64,000 nt of DNA from Chlorocebus sabaeus (GCF_047675955.1 NC_132910.1:90856923-90920922), one strand, 5' to 3'. Counted from the stretch's first letter, positions 44,943 through 56,990 are shown. The notes: a model not told the origin generated them from the letters alone. Made by a program: numbers and translations.

Positions 44943-45136
44943 AGGAAGGAAACAAGGAAGGAGGAAGGGGAAAAGGAAAGGAAGAAAGAGAAAGGAAGGA
45001 AGGAGTGAGAGAGGGAGGGAAGAAGGAAAGAAGGAAGGAAAAAGGAAAGAAAGGAAGGAGGAAGGAAGGAGAAAGGAAGGAAAGAAGGAAGGAAGGAAAA
45101 AGAAAGGAAGAAAGAAAAGAAAAAAGGAAAGAAAAG
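44941..45136. repeat. (GGAA/AAGG)n microsatellite, right block
   Basis: Nearly pure purine sequence extends over about 195 bp. It was separated from the left block by the Alu insertion and is more degenerate. The 98-codon and 84-codon Arg/Lys/Glu-rich frames over it are artefacts. Confidence 0.95.
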
Positions 45137-45139
45137 GTG

Positions 45140-45400
45140 ATTCCTGAGTTAAGCCTTAAAGGATTAAGGACTAGTAGAAGTTTATGTCAGATCAAGTGTG
45201 GCCAAAGCATTCCAAGTAGAGAAATAACCTGTGTGAAGCCACGAAGAGCCTGTGTTTGAGGAACTGGCATGGTAAATTGCAGAGGATGTTATGAGGAAGG
45301 GGAAAGAGATGAAGCCAGGAGGCAGGTGAGGAAGCTGAACATACCAAGGGGTCTGGATTCCACTGCACAGTGACGGGCAACTCCACAGTAATTCTGCTCC
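45140..45400. mobile_element. Ancient interspersed repeat, right half
   Basis: 'cctgagttaagccttaaagg', 'caaagcattccaagtagaga' and 'aggaactggcatggtaaatt' continue the fossil element from 43981-44280, giving the ancestral order once the nested insertions are ignored. Confidence 0.5.
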
Positions 45401-45829
45401 TATTTATATTAGTGACTTGTATACTGGCAGAGTAAGCAGGAAGAATGCCAATGACAAGAAAAATACAAATCTTACCAGGTCAGGAAAGTATTAACATCCA
45501 AATAGATTCACAAACGCTAACTGCTCTTATGCTGTGCTAGGAAAATCTTGTCTATGTTGTTATGTGAGGTTTATAATGGAGTCAAGCACCTTTAGGCTGC
45601 AAACAAGTTTTGCTAATTTTTATTGAAGTCTGCATTAGTCAAATGACATTTGGAATTTCATATACGGATCTGGGAATATAACTTTTAAGAAAGATATCAG
45701 TTATTATCAGCATATCAGAAAGAGGATAGCCTTTGTGACAGTGGGTCAGATAATCATGTTAACGTAAGGAACAGTGGAAGGAACTGGCCATGTCTGAGTT
45801 GGGAAAGGGAGCTAGAGAAATATGAAAGC
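45401..45829. other. Unique non-coding sequence
   Basis: Nothing recognised. Confidence 0.45.
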
Positions 45830-46105
45830 TTTTGTTAGCTCTCTAGAGGTTGCCTACGAAAAAGGGGTAGATTTACTCCATGTCACAACATAGGAACAAA
45901 GTGGAGGTTATATAGAGATAGATTTCAGCTGAGTACAAGGAAGGACTTTCAATTCATTCTATATCCAAAAAATGAAAATGGATGACAGGCAAGGACTCCA
46001 CGGCCATCTCGTCAAAGAGTTTTGGAGGAGATTCCTGCTCTTGGCAAGAGGTTAAGCTGGAGGACCTTGACAGTCCTTTCTCCCCAAAGATTCTCTAAAA
46101 TGTCA
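45830..46105 (+). mobile_element. L3/CR1-type LINE 3' fragment
   Basis: 'gagtacaaggaaggactttc', 'tttggaggagattcctgctc', 'ggcaagaggttaagctggag' and 'gaccttgacagtcctttct' match the CR1/L3 3' end pattern ('...ggttggactagatgaccttgaaggtccctt'). Very old. Confidence 0.55.
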
Positions 46106-47277
46106 GTACATCCTGGCTATATCAGATATCTGTAATTTCAAAACAATCAATGATCCTATATAATTTATATCTCTGGAAATCTAGTTCATGTTAAAATAAT
46201 CAAAAAATACTTTTGCACACTGTGCTAATTTTTAAGGAGGATTAAAAAAAATAAGACATGATGCTATTATTTCTCCTTTCCTCAAGGAGGCATGCCACAT
46301 GATCCCATGGACAATCACCGATCTCTTACGAAATTGGGGACTGATCCTAACTTGGCATTAATTAGGAAGCAGAAATCATTCAGACATAGTTATACTAGCA
46401 ATGGAGGTTTATAATGTACTTTGAGGATACAAAGGATTCCTTTGAGTTATGAAACCCAAACAATAAAAGCAATATTGACAGAGTGCTTAGGGCATATTGG
46501 GTACTCCACATTCTGGCTATAAGGAGATCAGTAAAAAATGAGATATTTTCTCTTCCAAATTTGTACCAATGACACAATCATGGCCACCAAAACCCCTCAG
46601 AGAATAGAAGAGGTTTCAACTTTCCCATAATCAAAGGATAATCAATGAGGTCATGGTGAGGAGGTTTCCAATTACCTGTTGCTAAACCAGTATCAGTATC
46701 AATTTCATCCACCAGAGATCTATTTCCACCTATTATTTATCATAAAATCCTCAGGGTAAAAAATAACATTAGACTGCTGTTTTTAAACTTTCCATTATTT
46801 TTAAAAACCCAAATGAAGATCCTTGGATCTTTTTTGGGAAAAACAACACCTAAAATCTTAAAATAAAAAAATCTAAATTAAGAAAACATTTGAAGATTCA
46901 CTGACACCAAGTGCCAAACTCAAACCCAAGATCCTAATAAGAGACTTTCATATTAGACTCTCTTATTGCAGTTAGTTTTCCCATATGACAAATACAACAC
47001 TCTCTGTTTATTGATAAAGGCCTAGCAACATTTTCTATCCCCGACCAAGAGGCTGACTCCAGTGATCAAGTTCAGAACCAGAAGAATATTTCTCACCTGA
47101 CAAAGGAACCAAATATATGCACACACTGGAGCTTAACCTTAGACCCGAGCATGGGATCACCTTCTCCTGTGAGTACCCAAAGCCAAGATCCTAAGCATGT
47201 GGCCAGAAGAAAAAAAATCACTTAAACTGAACATGATATCCTGGGGAACAAAGGCCAGCACTATTCCAGGGAGTTGA
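46106..47277. other. Unique AT-rich sequence
   Basis: Around 46470-46520 there is weak resemblance to an L2/MIR-type core. Nothing firm in about 1.2 kb. Confidence 0.45.
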
Positions 47278-47287
47278 TCCCTCCCAC

Positions 47288-47593
47288 TTTTTTTTTTTTT
47301 TTTTTTTTTTTTGAGACCAAGTCTTGCTCTGTCACCCAGGCTGGAGTGTAGTGCTGTGATCTCAGCTCTCTGCAAGCTCCGCCTCCCAGGTTCAAGTAAT
47401 TCTCCTGCCTCAGCCTCCTGAGTAGCTGGGACTACAGGCACCTGCCACCACGCCCAGCTAATTTTTTTGTATTTTTAGTAGAGATGGCGTTTCACCGTGT
47501 TAGCCAGGATGGTCTCGATCTCCTGACCTCATGATCCACCCGCCCCGACCTCTCAAAGTGCTGGGATTAAGGCATGAGCCCTCATGCCCGGCC
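47288..47593 (-). mobile_element. AluY-type SINE, inserted in an older Alu's tail
   Basis: Poly-T of about 25 is followed by 'gagaccaagtcttgctctgt', with AluY-like 'agccaggatggtctcgatct', ending 'catgcccggcc'. It abuts a second minus-strand Alu with only 'cccc' between. The outer target duplication belongs to the pair as a whole. Confidence 0.95.
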
Positions 47594-47596
47594 CCC

Positions 47597-47902
47597 CTTT
47601 TTTTGAGGCAGAATCTTTCTCTGTCACCGAGGCTGGAGTGCAGTGGGGCAATCTTGGCTCCCTACAACCTCCACCTCCTGTCAAGTGATTCTCATGCTGC
47701 AACCTGCTGAGTAGCTGGGATTACAGGCGTGTGCCACTACGCCCAACTATTTTTTAAATTATTATTATTATTTTTTATTTTTAGTAGAGACAGGGTTTTG
47801 CGGTATTGCCTAGGCTGGTCTTGAAGTCCAGACCTCAGGTGATCCGCCTGCCTTGGCCTCCCAAAGTGCTGGAATTACAAACGTGAGTCACCGCACCCGG
47901 TC
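47597..47902 (-). mobile_element. Older Alu SINE adjoining the previous one
   Basis: Short 'ttttttt' is followed by 'gaggcagaatctttctctgt' and so on to 'accgcacccggt'. It has an (ATT)n expansion in the middle linker and is more diverged than its neighbour. Flanks 'tccctcccac' (47278-47287) and 'tccctcccat' (47901-47910) bracket both Alus, so this older one inserted first and the younger entered its A tail. Confidence 0.93.
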
Positions 47903-47910
47903 CCTCCCAT

Positions 47911-48700
47911 ATTTTAATAAGGATTGTTCCCCTCAAATGTGCAGGAGGCTTGAGGGAGGAGTTGGGTGTATTTACCATACGTACCACTCATTCCTCTAGG
48001 GTGGGAAGAGAAGCTATAAAAAGTGAAGCACTGTTCATCTTTATTCACTGTTTCCTCCCAACTTCATTCTTCCCCTGTAGATGGACCTTGTGTTTCCCAC
48101 ACTTTCCTCTGGGATTGACCCACCAACAGGAATTGTGCCTGGTGCCTACTTACTAAATCCTCAGCCTCAAAAGTAAGGATGTACAGAAGTCATTACTTAA
48201 AAAGATTTTTTTTAAGGTGTGACCTTCATATTTAAAGTGAAATGTGCAGAAAGGCAGAGGTCCACACGATCATGTAATCTGTATAAACAAATGATCTCAA
48301 TGGTTATTCGGCAGTCAGTTTAAGTATCTGATATTTGTCCACATCATACTGCAGTGATCAGCCTGGATTATTCCTCTTAAATTTTAAATAATAACCTTGG
48401 AAGAAGGGAGACGCATTTCCTTTATTTCTAGTTAAGAAAAACAACAGGCCAGAGAGCATAACAGTAATTTATGATTTTGCTGGTGTATTATCATCCAGTA
48501 ATAAGTGCAACTTGAAACTACCAATTATCTCATGAGAGGGGTATCACCTTTTCTGTTGTGAATGACTACATCGATAAACGTAGGTTCAGCTCCCTCACTC
48601 TTCGTCAGGTCACCAGCAGCTTCTCAGCAGCAGAAGTGAGCCAACCAGGGAAGCAGAGGAAAAACAAAAACAGTCAACACACAAACACGTAAGTTAGTCC
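47911..48700. other. Unique non-coding sequence
   Basis: Nothing recognised. Confidence 0.5.
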
Positions 48701-48754
48701 AGCCTCTGGCCCAGGAACCCAGAGAGGAACAGGGGAACACAGAGAAAGATAGGG

Positions 48755-48965
48755 GGAGGGGCTGCGTGGAAGCGCCTGGAGCAGTCGGCAGGTCACACAC
48801 ACGCGGTGCTCGGCGGCAAACTCAGTTTACAAAGAGACATCTGTTCCATTACTCCAATGCATTGTGGTTAATTACATCCTGGCCCGTCTGTGAAATGACA
48901 GCCACTTATTCTCCAGTGAACCGTAAAATCTGTACATGTTCGATTTGGGGAGTGGGAGAGCAGAG
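48755..48965. promoter_or_regulatory. Candidate conserved non-coding stretch with clustered CpGs
   Basis: Six or more CpGs lie within 48770-48815 ('gcgcctgg', 'acgcggtgctcggcggc') in a window otherwise poor in CpG. Next comes AT-rich motif-dense sequence with 'tgtggttaattacat' (about 48866-48880), a homeodomain-type core. No start site or exon is visible. The call rests on composition only. Confidence 0.25.
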
Positions 48966-49994
48966 GCGTGGAGGCTAGAGTGGGAGGAAGAAGGGGGGAA
49001 GCCAAGGGGAAAGAGAAAAGACAGGAGAAAACTGAGAAACAACACTTTCTGGCAAGACTATCACAACCCTAGTGGAAGAAATCTGATGAGAAATACAGTG
49101 CTTCCACTCTGAGTTCGAGGCCCTAAGTTTACCATGCAAGAATTTGTTCTCACAGCTGTTGCTTTTCCTTGTTATTCAAAGGCTTCAGCACCAAGGGGCG
49201 GCCACTTGAAGGTCTCCATCATCATTACGCAGGGGTTGTGGCTTGGGGACAAACTGACTTGCCCATTTGCTTCAGCCCCCAGGGGCTACTGATGGGGTGG
49301 GGGTGGGGGCTCTCCACCAGCTCTTTAGAAGAATGAATCACAGTATCCCTTCTCACACGGGGACCTGAATTAGCAGAAAGTCTCTTTAATAGATTGTGCT
49401 TAGGCTGGGGGGTGGGGGAGTGGGAGGAAACTGGGATCTTTAGAAGGAAATCTCAGTGAAAGAAGTGGAAAAATCATGTTGGGGGCAGGGGGATGCTCCC
49501 CCTGCTTTCAGTTGACATTAAAACTTTATCCTAACAAAAATCCAAAATCACTTATGTAACTTGGTGACAGGTACAAGGGAAATAGAAATGGCAAATAGAG
49601 AACACTGCCATGTTGAAATGAGACTCCAATCCAGCGTGGGTTTTAATAGGAAACTTATCTTCATTCCTACACAAAAGCTTTCTGTTAGAGGACTCACACA
49701 CTTCTATTGGAATCTATACTAGACACAACTGATGATATAGTGGAGTACTACTGTGGTTAAACATTGATCTTTCTTCCTCTTGCAAAGATACCATACTATA
49801 TTCTGTGGATCACAACTGTGGGCCTGAAAGATCTGGCAGCTCTCTGGAGGGAAAGGTTACCCGGTAGCTTCTCCTTGCACCGGCCAATGGGCAGTTTAGT
49901 GGCGGTAGCAAGTAGACTGGGCCACTTCTCTATGTGGCCTGGTGATCCCGTGGATGGCCAGTGCCCTCTGTAAGACCGCGCTTCTTGAAGGTGC
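48966..49994. other. Unique non-coding sequence
   Basis: Includes G-rich runs at about 49298-49309 and 49406-49431 ('ggggtgggggtgggggc', 'ggctggggggtgggggagtg'). No gene is recognised. Confidence 0.5.
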
Positions 49995-50115
49995 GTCGCA
50001 GTCACTGGGAGCTGGCAAACGCAGGCTCTGATTCAGAGGTCTGGGCTAGGCCTGAGCCTTGCATTTCTAATAAGTTCCAAAGTGATGCTGATGCTGATGG
50101 CTCCCTGGAGAATAC
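49995..50115 (+). mobile_element. MER5-type hAT-Charlie fragment
   Basis: 'ggctctgattcagaggtctg', 'aggcctgagccttgcatttc', 'taataagttccaaagtgatg' and 'ctccctggagaatac' match the MER5A/B middle and 3' section. The left terminal repeat is not recognisable. Confidence 0.75.
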
Positions 50116-52317
50116 CCTCCCTCACAGACACCTGCCCAATCCTCATTAGGTTGGGCTAATGTGGGGGAAGGCTGGAATATAACACAGTTCCTCCAACATG
50201 AAGCGGTGCATTTAATTGCTCTAGGAATTTTACTAATTTTGAGTCAAAATAATTTTAACGACTCTGTATCAACCACGGAGATGTCACAAAATTGATCAAA
50301 GGGTGACCACCCCTTTCTGGGAGAAGGGGGAGGGAGGGTTAAATCTAGTTAAAGATGTGAAATCTAGTTAGAATGAAATGTGAAATAAGCCCTGATTTTA
50401 TGTTTACTCCAAGAAGTGAATTTTGATCAGTGCCAAGGGAAAAGTAATCTTAAAAGAGTTCTGGACTTTTGTTCATGTTCTACTAATATGTTTCCCATTG
50501 GCTGAGGAAACAAGCAGCTCTGGAAAAAATACCACTTATAGGGAGAGGAGAACAAGAAAAGGGGGATCTCCCCTCTTCTGATGTGTGTTCTTGCATAGAG
50601 TTTTGGATTTAACTAGAATGAACTAAAGTTTAACTCAAGTAAATGTTTTCACTAAGAGCAGGGGCTGAAGAGAGGTGACCCCTTCATCCAGCTCAGGGAT
50701 AGCCCTGTGTGTCAGCAGTGTGCATAAGCACGCTTGGTTGCATGTATGTTTATACTTCTGTCCTGAGTTAGTAGTGAATGAGTTTTAGTTTTTGCCTCAG
50801 GGCGCTTGATATTATGCGACAAATTCTAAGTGTTCAATGAACACTGTCGACTGACTAAAGACATGTGAGTTCAGCTTTCATTTATTATTTGAGGCGTCCT
50901 GAGGCTGATTTTGTTTCAGTTCTTGATATATTCCTTCCAGACTCTGAACCAATGGCTTTCTATGAACCAGAAAACAGACTAGTCCGTAACTGAGGTTAAA
51001 AGTCCATTCTGCAGTGGATCCTAATATACAGATACCCGTGATAATATTATACAGACTGGAAAAATAGTTTTAAGGCTGTAAGGAGACTAGAGAGGATCTA
51101 ATTTGACTTCTCCAATTTATCATCAGGAACCTGCCCTATTTTTACTCAGTTGCCTGTGGTCATTGAGGTAGGGTGAGCTCTTTGACTTGAGAGTTTTTTA
51201 TATTGCATCCTGCTGCATCTCCCCCAAAGTTTCATATAACTTTTCAAAAGAGGTCCTCAATTTTCTTCATACAATGACAGAAGAGTCAAATGTTATTTTC
51301 ATGAAGGAACTGATTGTGGCTCAAAGGAAGTAAATTTAAATGCAAAGATGACGGGAAAAATTCCACCTATATAATGGAAAAGAGAATAACATTATAATTC
51401 AGGGAGCTGAGATTCAGGAATATATTTTTGATGCTTACTCATGAAGGTGGCTGGGTGAGGGGTCTGGGGACTGTACCACAGGGGGCCAATGGGACTGTGC
51501 AGGAGACAGCGGATGACACAGAACCTTATCAGGGAAGCCAGTAAAAGTGGTGGATCATGTGACCCTCGGCCCTCTAGGGCTGAAATGCCAGTGAGAAGAT
51601 ATTGAGCCTCACCATTCCATCTCTTCGCTTTCATGGCAGTTTCCATAGAAAAACCACATCATAAAGTGAACCAAAGTAACAGACACATAAATAAACAGGT
51701 AAATTCACATAGGCCCCAAAGGTGTTATAGAGACCAGACACACATCTACATTTCAGCTCCTCAATCAATTTGTCTATTTCACCTGCGTATTATCTGCCAG
51801 CTCATCAGTAAATGAAGAAAAGCTAGAAAGGGCAGTTGGGAGAAAAACATCAATGCCATAAAAATCACAGACCTCGGCAGTATAGGATTGGGGGGCAGGA
51901 GGTAGGGTGATGACAGGAAATACCCTCAGAGGGTTGTTATGAGAACTATTTCCAATTCAAAACAACAATGATGATCCTCTTTATTCAATTATCAACTTCT
52001 GCTGTCTTAATGCCATGTTTAGGGGAGGTCAAATTACCAATTAAAAATGGCATACCACAGTTCCAGCAAGCCAGTCCCAGGAGGTTAGCCAAGTGCCGGA
52101 GCCCTCCTTTGACAGAATGGCGAGGGGCCTTTCCGGCTTCCTGGCTCTTGTGCCCTTCTCCAGAGATGCAGGAATGCTGGAGAGCACGGGCCTATGCTGT
52201 TCTTGGTGGAATACAGCATCATTCACACTTACTAAGTTGCTCCTGCAACTTGGCTATTTCTCTTAGACAGTATAAGAAACTTTCAGATCTTTAATTTGCT
52301 AAAGAATTACTAACTCT
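50116..52317. other. Unique non-coding sequence (about 2.2 kb)
   Basis: No repeat family or exon is recognised. Several 60-108 codon frames overlap antisense near 51392-52294. Confidence 0.5.
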
Positions 52318-52641
52318 GGCCAGGTGCAGTGGCTCAAGACTGTAATCCCAGCACTGTGGGAGGCCAAGGAGGGCGGATCACCTGAGGTCGGGAGTTCGAG
52401 ACCAGCCTGACCAACATGGTGAAGCCCCGTCTCTACTAAAAATACAAAAAAAAAAAAAAAAAAAAAAATTAGCTGGGCATGGTGGCGGGCACCTGTAATC
52501 CCAGCTACTCGGGAGGCTGAGGTGGGAGAATTGCATGAACCTGGGAGGCAGAGCTTGCAGTGAGCCGATATTGCGCCACTGCACTCCAGCCTGAGCGACA
52601 GAGTCAGACTCTGTCTCCGAAACAAAACAAAACAAAACAAA
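52318..52641 (+). mobile_element. AluS-type SINE with expanded middle A tract
   Basis: It runs from 'ggccaggtgcagtggctcaa' through both monomers to the (AAAAC)n tail. The A-rich linker after 'actaaaaatac' has grown to about 23 uninterrupted A (52446-52468). The two antisense frames of about 100 codons are Alu artefacts. Confidence 0.95.
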
Positions 52642-52742
52642 ATCACTTTTACTACAAGAGCACAGTTCGGTAATCAGATAAGGCAAAGAAAGGCACTTTC
52701 TCCTACATCACAGGAATATTTTATAATACAATTATAAGGATA

Positions 52743-53070
52743 GACCAGGCACTGTGGCTCATGCTTATAATCCCAGCACTGTGGGAGGCCAAGGCAGGTG
52801 GATCACCTGAGGTCAGGAGTTCGAGACCAGACTGGCCAACATGGTGAAGCCCCATCTCTACTAAAAATACAAAAATTAGCTGGGCAAGGTAGTGCACGCC
52901 TGTAATCCCAGCTACTCAGGAAGCCGAGGTAGGAGAATTGCTTGAACCTGGGAGGTGGAGGTTGCAGTGAGCCAAGATCACACCACTGCACTCCAGCCTG
53001 TGCTACACAGTGAGACTTGGTCTCAAAAAAAAAAATAAATAAAAATAAAAAATATATATATATAGATAAT
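52743..53070 (+). mobile_element. AluS-type SINE with A/T-rich tail
   Basis: It runs from 'gaccaggcactgtggctcat' to 'gagacttggtctc', with a tail of A, AAAT and TA units. Same orientation as the Alu about 100 bp upstream. Confidence 0.95.
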
Positions 53071-54090
53071 AAAACTCTTTTTGGCTGGGTAAATAAGAAT
53101 CATTCTGTACTGTCTGCTTAGATGGAAAGGCTGGAGGATAAGCTGGCTGGGAGATCTGTTCATGTTAGATGAGGCTCCCAGCGAGGGTATGGGTGAATCG
53201 GCCAAGCCTGGGTTGGGACATGTTTTCCCAGATCACATGTGTTATAGGATGACACAAGGTAGCTGGAGGCCGCCTTGTGTGTGCTGCTCCAACAAGGCTC
53301 CCTCTGTTAATAAAGGAGATTTTTGTTTGGTCCCAAGGCTACTCTTAATTGTGATATTAGCATGTAAGTGGATCTACAGTTAATTTTTGACCAGGCACTA
53401 GATTTTTAGCTTTATTTCAGGGTTTCTTTCTTTAAAAATACTGCATTTCAGCAGTATTGCCCTATCTTACAGATGATTCCCTACCCTTGAGATATTCCTT
53501 CTGTCTCGTATCATTTGGAGTCTAATTTTGGGGAGGAGCATATCCATTAGATATTGCTCAATTCATCTTTTTCTTCACCCCGAGCCTCCCCGCTTTGTTT
53601 AGTTTGAGGAAAGGAAGCCACTTTTCTTAGAAAAAGGAATCTTAAGCTTAGTAAAATGCATTTCTGAGAACAAGAGATCCTGAAAGTGTTGCTCTTCAGG
53701 TCCCTGAATCAAAAATTTTTATTCCTGGTTCTTCTAAGATGCTTTTTCCATTCCTTCTCTGGTTAATTGGTTGCATTGTCCAAGTTTTCCATAGGAAAAA
53801 TGGTGTTCTGCTATGTTTGGGACAAGATACTGTTCTGCATGTTCTATTTCCTTTCATCCTAGAACAGAACAACTTTTATTATTATTATTGCTACTATGAA
53901 ACACGAACTGCCACTTTCAAAGTATCCCCACAGAATCAAGATGTGGTGTCCGCCTCCCTTCACTTGATTTGTAATGGTGAGGTTAACAATGGTGTCATGA
54001 TTTGCTTGGCCCCTTCACATAGTGTCAGCAACATAGTTCTAAACAGATTTCTGAGATCTTCTCTTCTGACCCTCGGCTGAAGTCACTTGA
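53071..54090. other. Unique non-coding sequence
   Basis: A 113-codon frame at 53739-54080 has no domain I recognise. Short (ATT)n at about 53876-53888. Confidence 0.5.
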
Positions 54091-56250
54091 AAACATTCAT
54101 TCTAAAAAATTCAGGTGGGTTAAGTGCCAAGCCTTAGCCAAATCCTCAGTCAAGCTTAAATGTCTTAAGAGAACTGATTTCTTGAAGCCAGGTGGCTTGC
54201 ACATCTGCAAGTCTGATTCATAGACACCACTTGCCATCAAGAACACGCTGGTATCATTCCTCATCAGAGCAGCCTGTGATCCCCACACACGCCCCTCCCC
54301 ACTCATCACAAGGAACAAGGTCTAGGTGAAAGATTCAGACAACAGCACTGGATCCTCTGTTGGCATCAAAAGTCCATTGCTGCCCACCATGACATAAGTC
54401 AGATCCTCTGGGAGCAAGGGGGTCGATGGGTGAAAGTACTCTTGAAACACCACTACCAGAGTGGGGGGCTAAGGATCAATTGCTTTTGCGATGTTACCCA
54501 CACCTTCTCAAATACAAATGGTCATGAACTAGCTCATCTTCTGCTATACAGCACCTCATCCAAGTCCAACAGCTTTTTTTTTTTTTTTTTTAAATGGAGG
54601 GTTCTTTTGTTGGCATTCCTTTCCATCCTTCCCCAAGAGGAATCAAGTTAGGGAGCAGATATGCAGCGTGTGTGTACACCCAGCATGTGTTTTCTTGTTC
54701 CCACCCTACATTGTTTGTTGAAATAAATATGGAAATAAGGCTGAGCAAGACAGCCAAGCCAGCCAAACTGAAATAAATTCATCACTCATGGGCTCTCAAG
54801 GGATGGAAACCGTGCATTTTTTTTCTAAATGATTATTTCTGAAGCACTGAAGGAATGGCTATATCACTAATGAGGCCTGTACGCCATGACTGCTGATTAT
54901 AAATGACCTGCAGAGAGACGAGGAGATAGTGGATATGAAGGGGAGATGGTGGCATGGAGGTGAGGGGAAGCAGCTGCTGTGGAGGTTGCAGCTGCTGGTG
55001 GCCAGCAGTGGGGATTACTATCCAAAAGCAACTCTCCCCGCTCTTCTGACCCAGCAGTACACCCTCAGAAAAGCATATAATTATTCTGTGTGAATTCAAG
55101 TGAGTGGAAAGGAGTCAAAAGCCCCCCAAAGATACAAAAACATCTTCTGTATAAGTCTGTATATCACCGTGACCATCTCTCTTTTCCTGTGCAAGGAAAT
55201 TTTTGGCAGCATCCCAGGATCTGGAAAAGACCTGGGTGTATACTGCAATGACATATAAACCACATTAAGACACTACATGGTCCCCTGGCTTCTGGTCCCT
55301 GGGATCCTCCCTTCATAGTTATGTACTGGGCATACAGAAAAAGAAGGTGCAGATATAAGCGCAGTTCATAAGTGGGATGAGAGCTGTCCACAGGGCAGTT
55401 GGTAAATTCCAGGCCAGGTGGACAACACTGGACTTGCAAAGTAGGTATCCTAATGCTTGGACTGATCAAGCCATGACTAATCTTAACAAAACTACAACAC
55501 TTCTCAGAGCTTCGTGATTCGGTGGCACTCTTATTGCATATGATGGGCTTTAGGGAAATGCCAAATACCTCCTGGCATGCCCCAGCAAGGATCACCCAGA
55601 CAGAAGCCCCCATGCAGTGTGAGCAGCGGCTGGATGAAAAGGCCTGGCAAGGGGGATTCTCGACAAATGAAGGGATCCAGTTCCCAAGGGCAAGGGCAGG
55701 ATAATGCAGTAGTTGCTTTTCAAAATGAGTGTATCATTTAACTTGAGAAAATGCACGAATTATCCTTACATCCTTATGAACAGGTGGAGGTGGGGAGGAG
55801 CTTTTGCAGCCTGTTGAACTAAGAAGCTGTGACAGGGCGTGAGATATGTCAGCAATGCTGGTGGTGCCAGAGGTTTCTGAAGGTAAGGAAGATACTGCTC
55901 TCTCTGCCATGGCGGCCAGCGAGCCTCACACAACATCATGAAAGGTATCCAGAAACTTCTCGATTGTTGTGTGCATTGTCCTGCACATAGTTTCATGGAC
56001 ATAGAGTCACATGTGGCAAGAGTGAAGGCCTGGGCTCTGGCTCTTAATGCAACAAGCACTCTGGCCGTTCTAGGTTATCAGCAACTCATGTGGTCACAGT
56101 GACTGCAAAATGAACCAAGGCCTCTGGGCTATCACCCTCCATATCCTAAATGACTAAAGGGATAACAACATAGAACCAAAAGATATGTGGCTTCCAACAT
56201 TATAAGGGAAGTATGGTCACCAAATTTATCAAGGCAATACTCATCCGTAG
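54091..56250. other. Unassigned 2.2-kb block with several broken minus-strand frames
   Basis: Minus-strand frames of 149 codons (55164-55613), 97 codons (55766-56059), 88 codons (54833-55099) and 73 codons (54097-54318) occur in series. Composition is higher in GC than neighbouring unique sequence. A poly-T at 54573-54590 interrupts the block. This looks like the decayed interior of an old element (for example an ERVL/MaLR-type interior), but I recognise no gag, protease or polymerase motif, so origin stays open. Not called as a gene. Confidence 0.3.
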
Positions 56251-56559
56251 GGAGGCAAAAGGAGAAAGACATAAAGGACTAATTATAAAGGTTTACTTAG
56301 CTTACTTCCACGTTTTAGCCTTGGGGCTGTGCAAGAAAAACACATGCATTTAACTCCCTCTCTGCAGACCTTTTGGGCAACAAAGAGCCACACATCAGCA
56401 AAAAGAAAAGCAACAAACAGCAGGCCCCAGCATTCTCATTCTTCATCACTGGGGTGAATGCTATGCCCAGCTCTTTCTCTCTCATCTTCTTCATGTAGGG
56501 TCAAGGAACAAACAGGGGTTCTCAAATAATCAAACAAAGAAAAGAATTAAAAATCACCC
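56251..56559. other. Unique non-coding sequence
   Basis: Nothing recognised. Confidence 0.45.
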
Positions 56560-56689
56560 ATTTCAAGATGCAAGCGCCTTGCCTTGTTGCTTCCAACAGG
56601 GGAGCAGAGAGAATCCCACCAGATGCTGCTTCACTGTCGGCGCTGACGCTTTCTAATGAATCTGACCCCTGGCTGCAGCTCTAAAAGGG

Positions 56690-56990
56690 TGCAGCAGTGT
56701 GTCAATGTAAACAGCTAAACCTAGTGTCATGTCAAGTGGTAACAAGGCCACTGCTGGTTTTTTACAAGCGCTGTGCACTTAGCAGATAAAAATGAGCATC
56801 CTATCGCTGGCCCCCACAAGTCACACTTATCAACAGTGAGAAGAAACAATGCTTTGTTTGATAGGTGTTGCTTGGTGCCAGTGACAGGAGGTTACATTTC
56901 TTACAGGCTGCCCATTAGCATAATGAAAAGGCAAGTAACAGCTGCATTAACAAAATCTTTTTGCATGTGTCCACGGTGAGCCGCGCAGAG
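56690..56990. promoter_or_regulatory. Candidate conserved non-coding element
   Basis: Unique, repeat-free sequence carries dense factor-like motifs: SOX/TCF-like 'aacaatgctttgtttgatag' (56846-56865), and homeodomain/POU-like 'cccattagcataatgaaaag' (56911-56930) followed by 'gctgcattaacaaaatcttt'. The complexity and lack of decay features suggest constraint. No alignment is available, so this is inference. Confidence 0.3.

Noticed and set aside
45005..45259. Basic Lys/Arg/Glu-rich frame resembling a charged protein
   Set aside because: Direct translation of the GGAA microsatellite next to an Alu tail.
52299..52646. 115-codon minus frame with Alu-type peptide
   Set aside because: Typical antisense translation of an Alu; the same peptide style appears at every Alu in the window.
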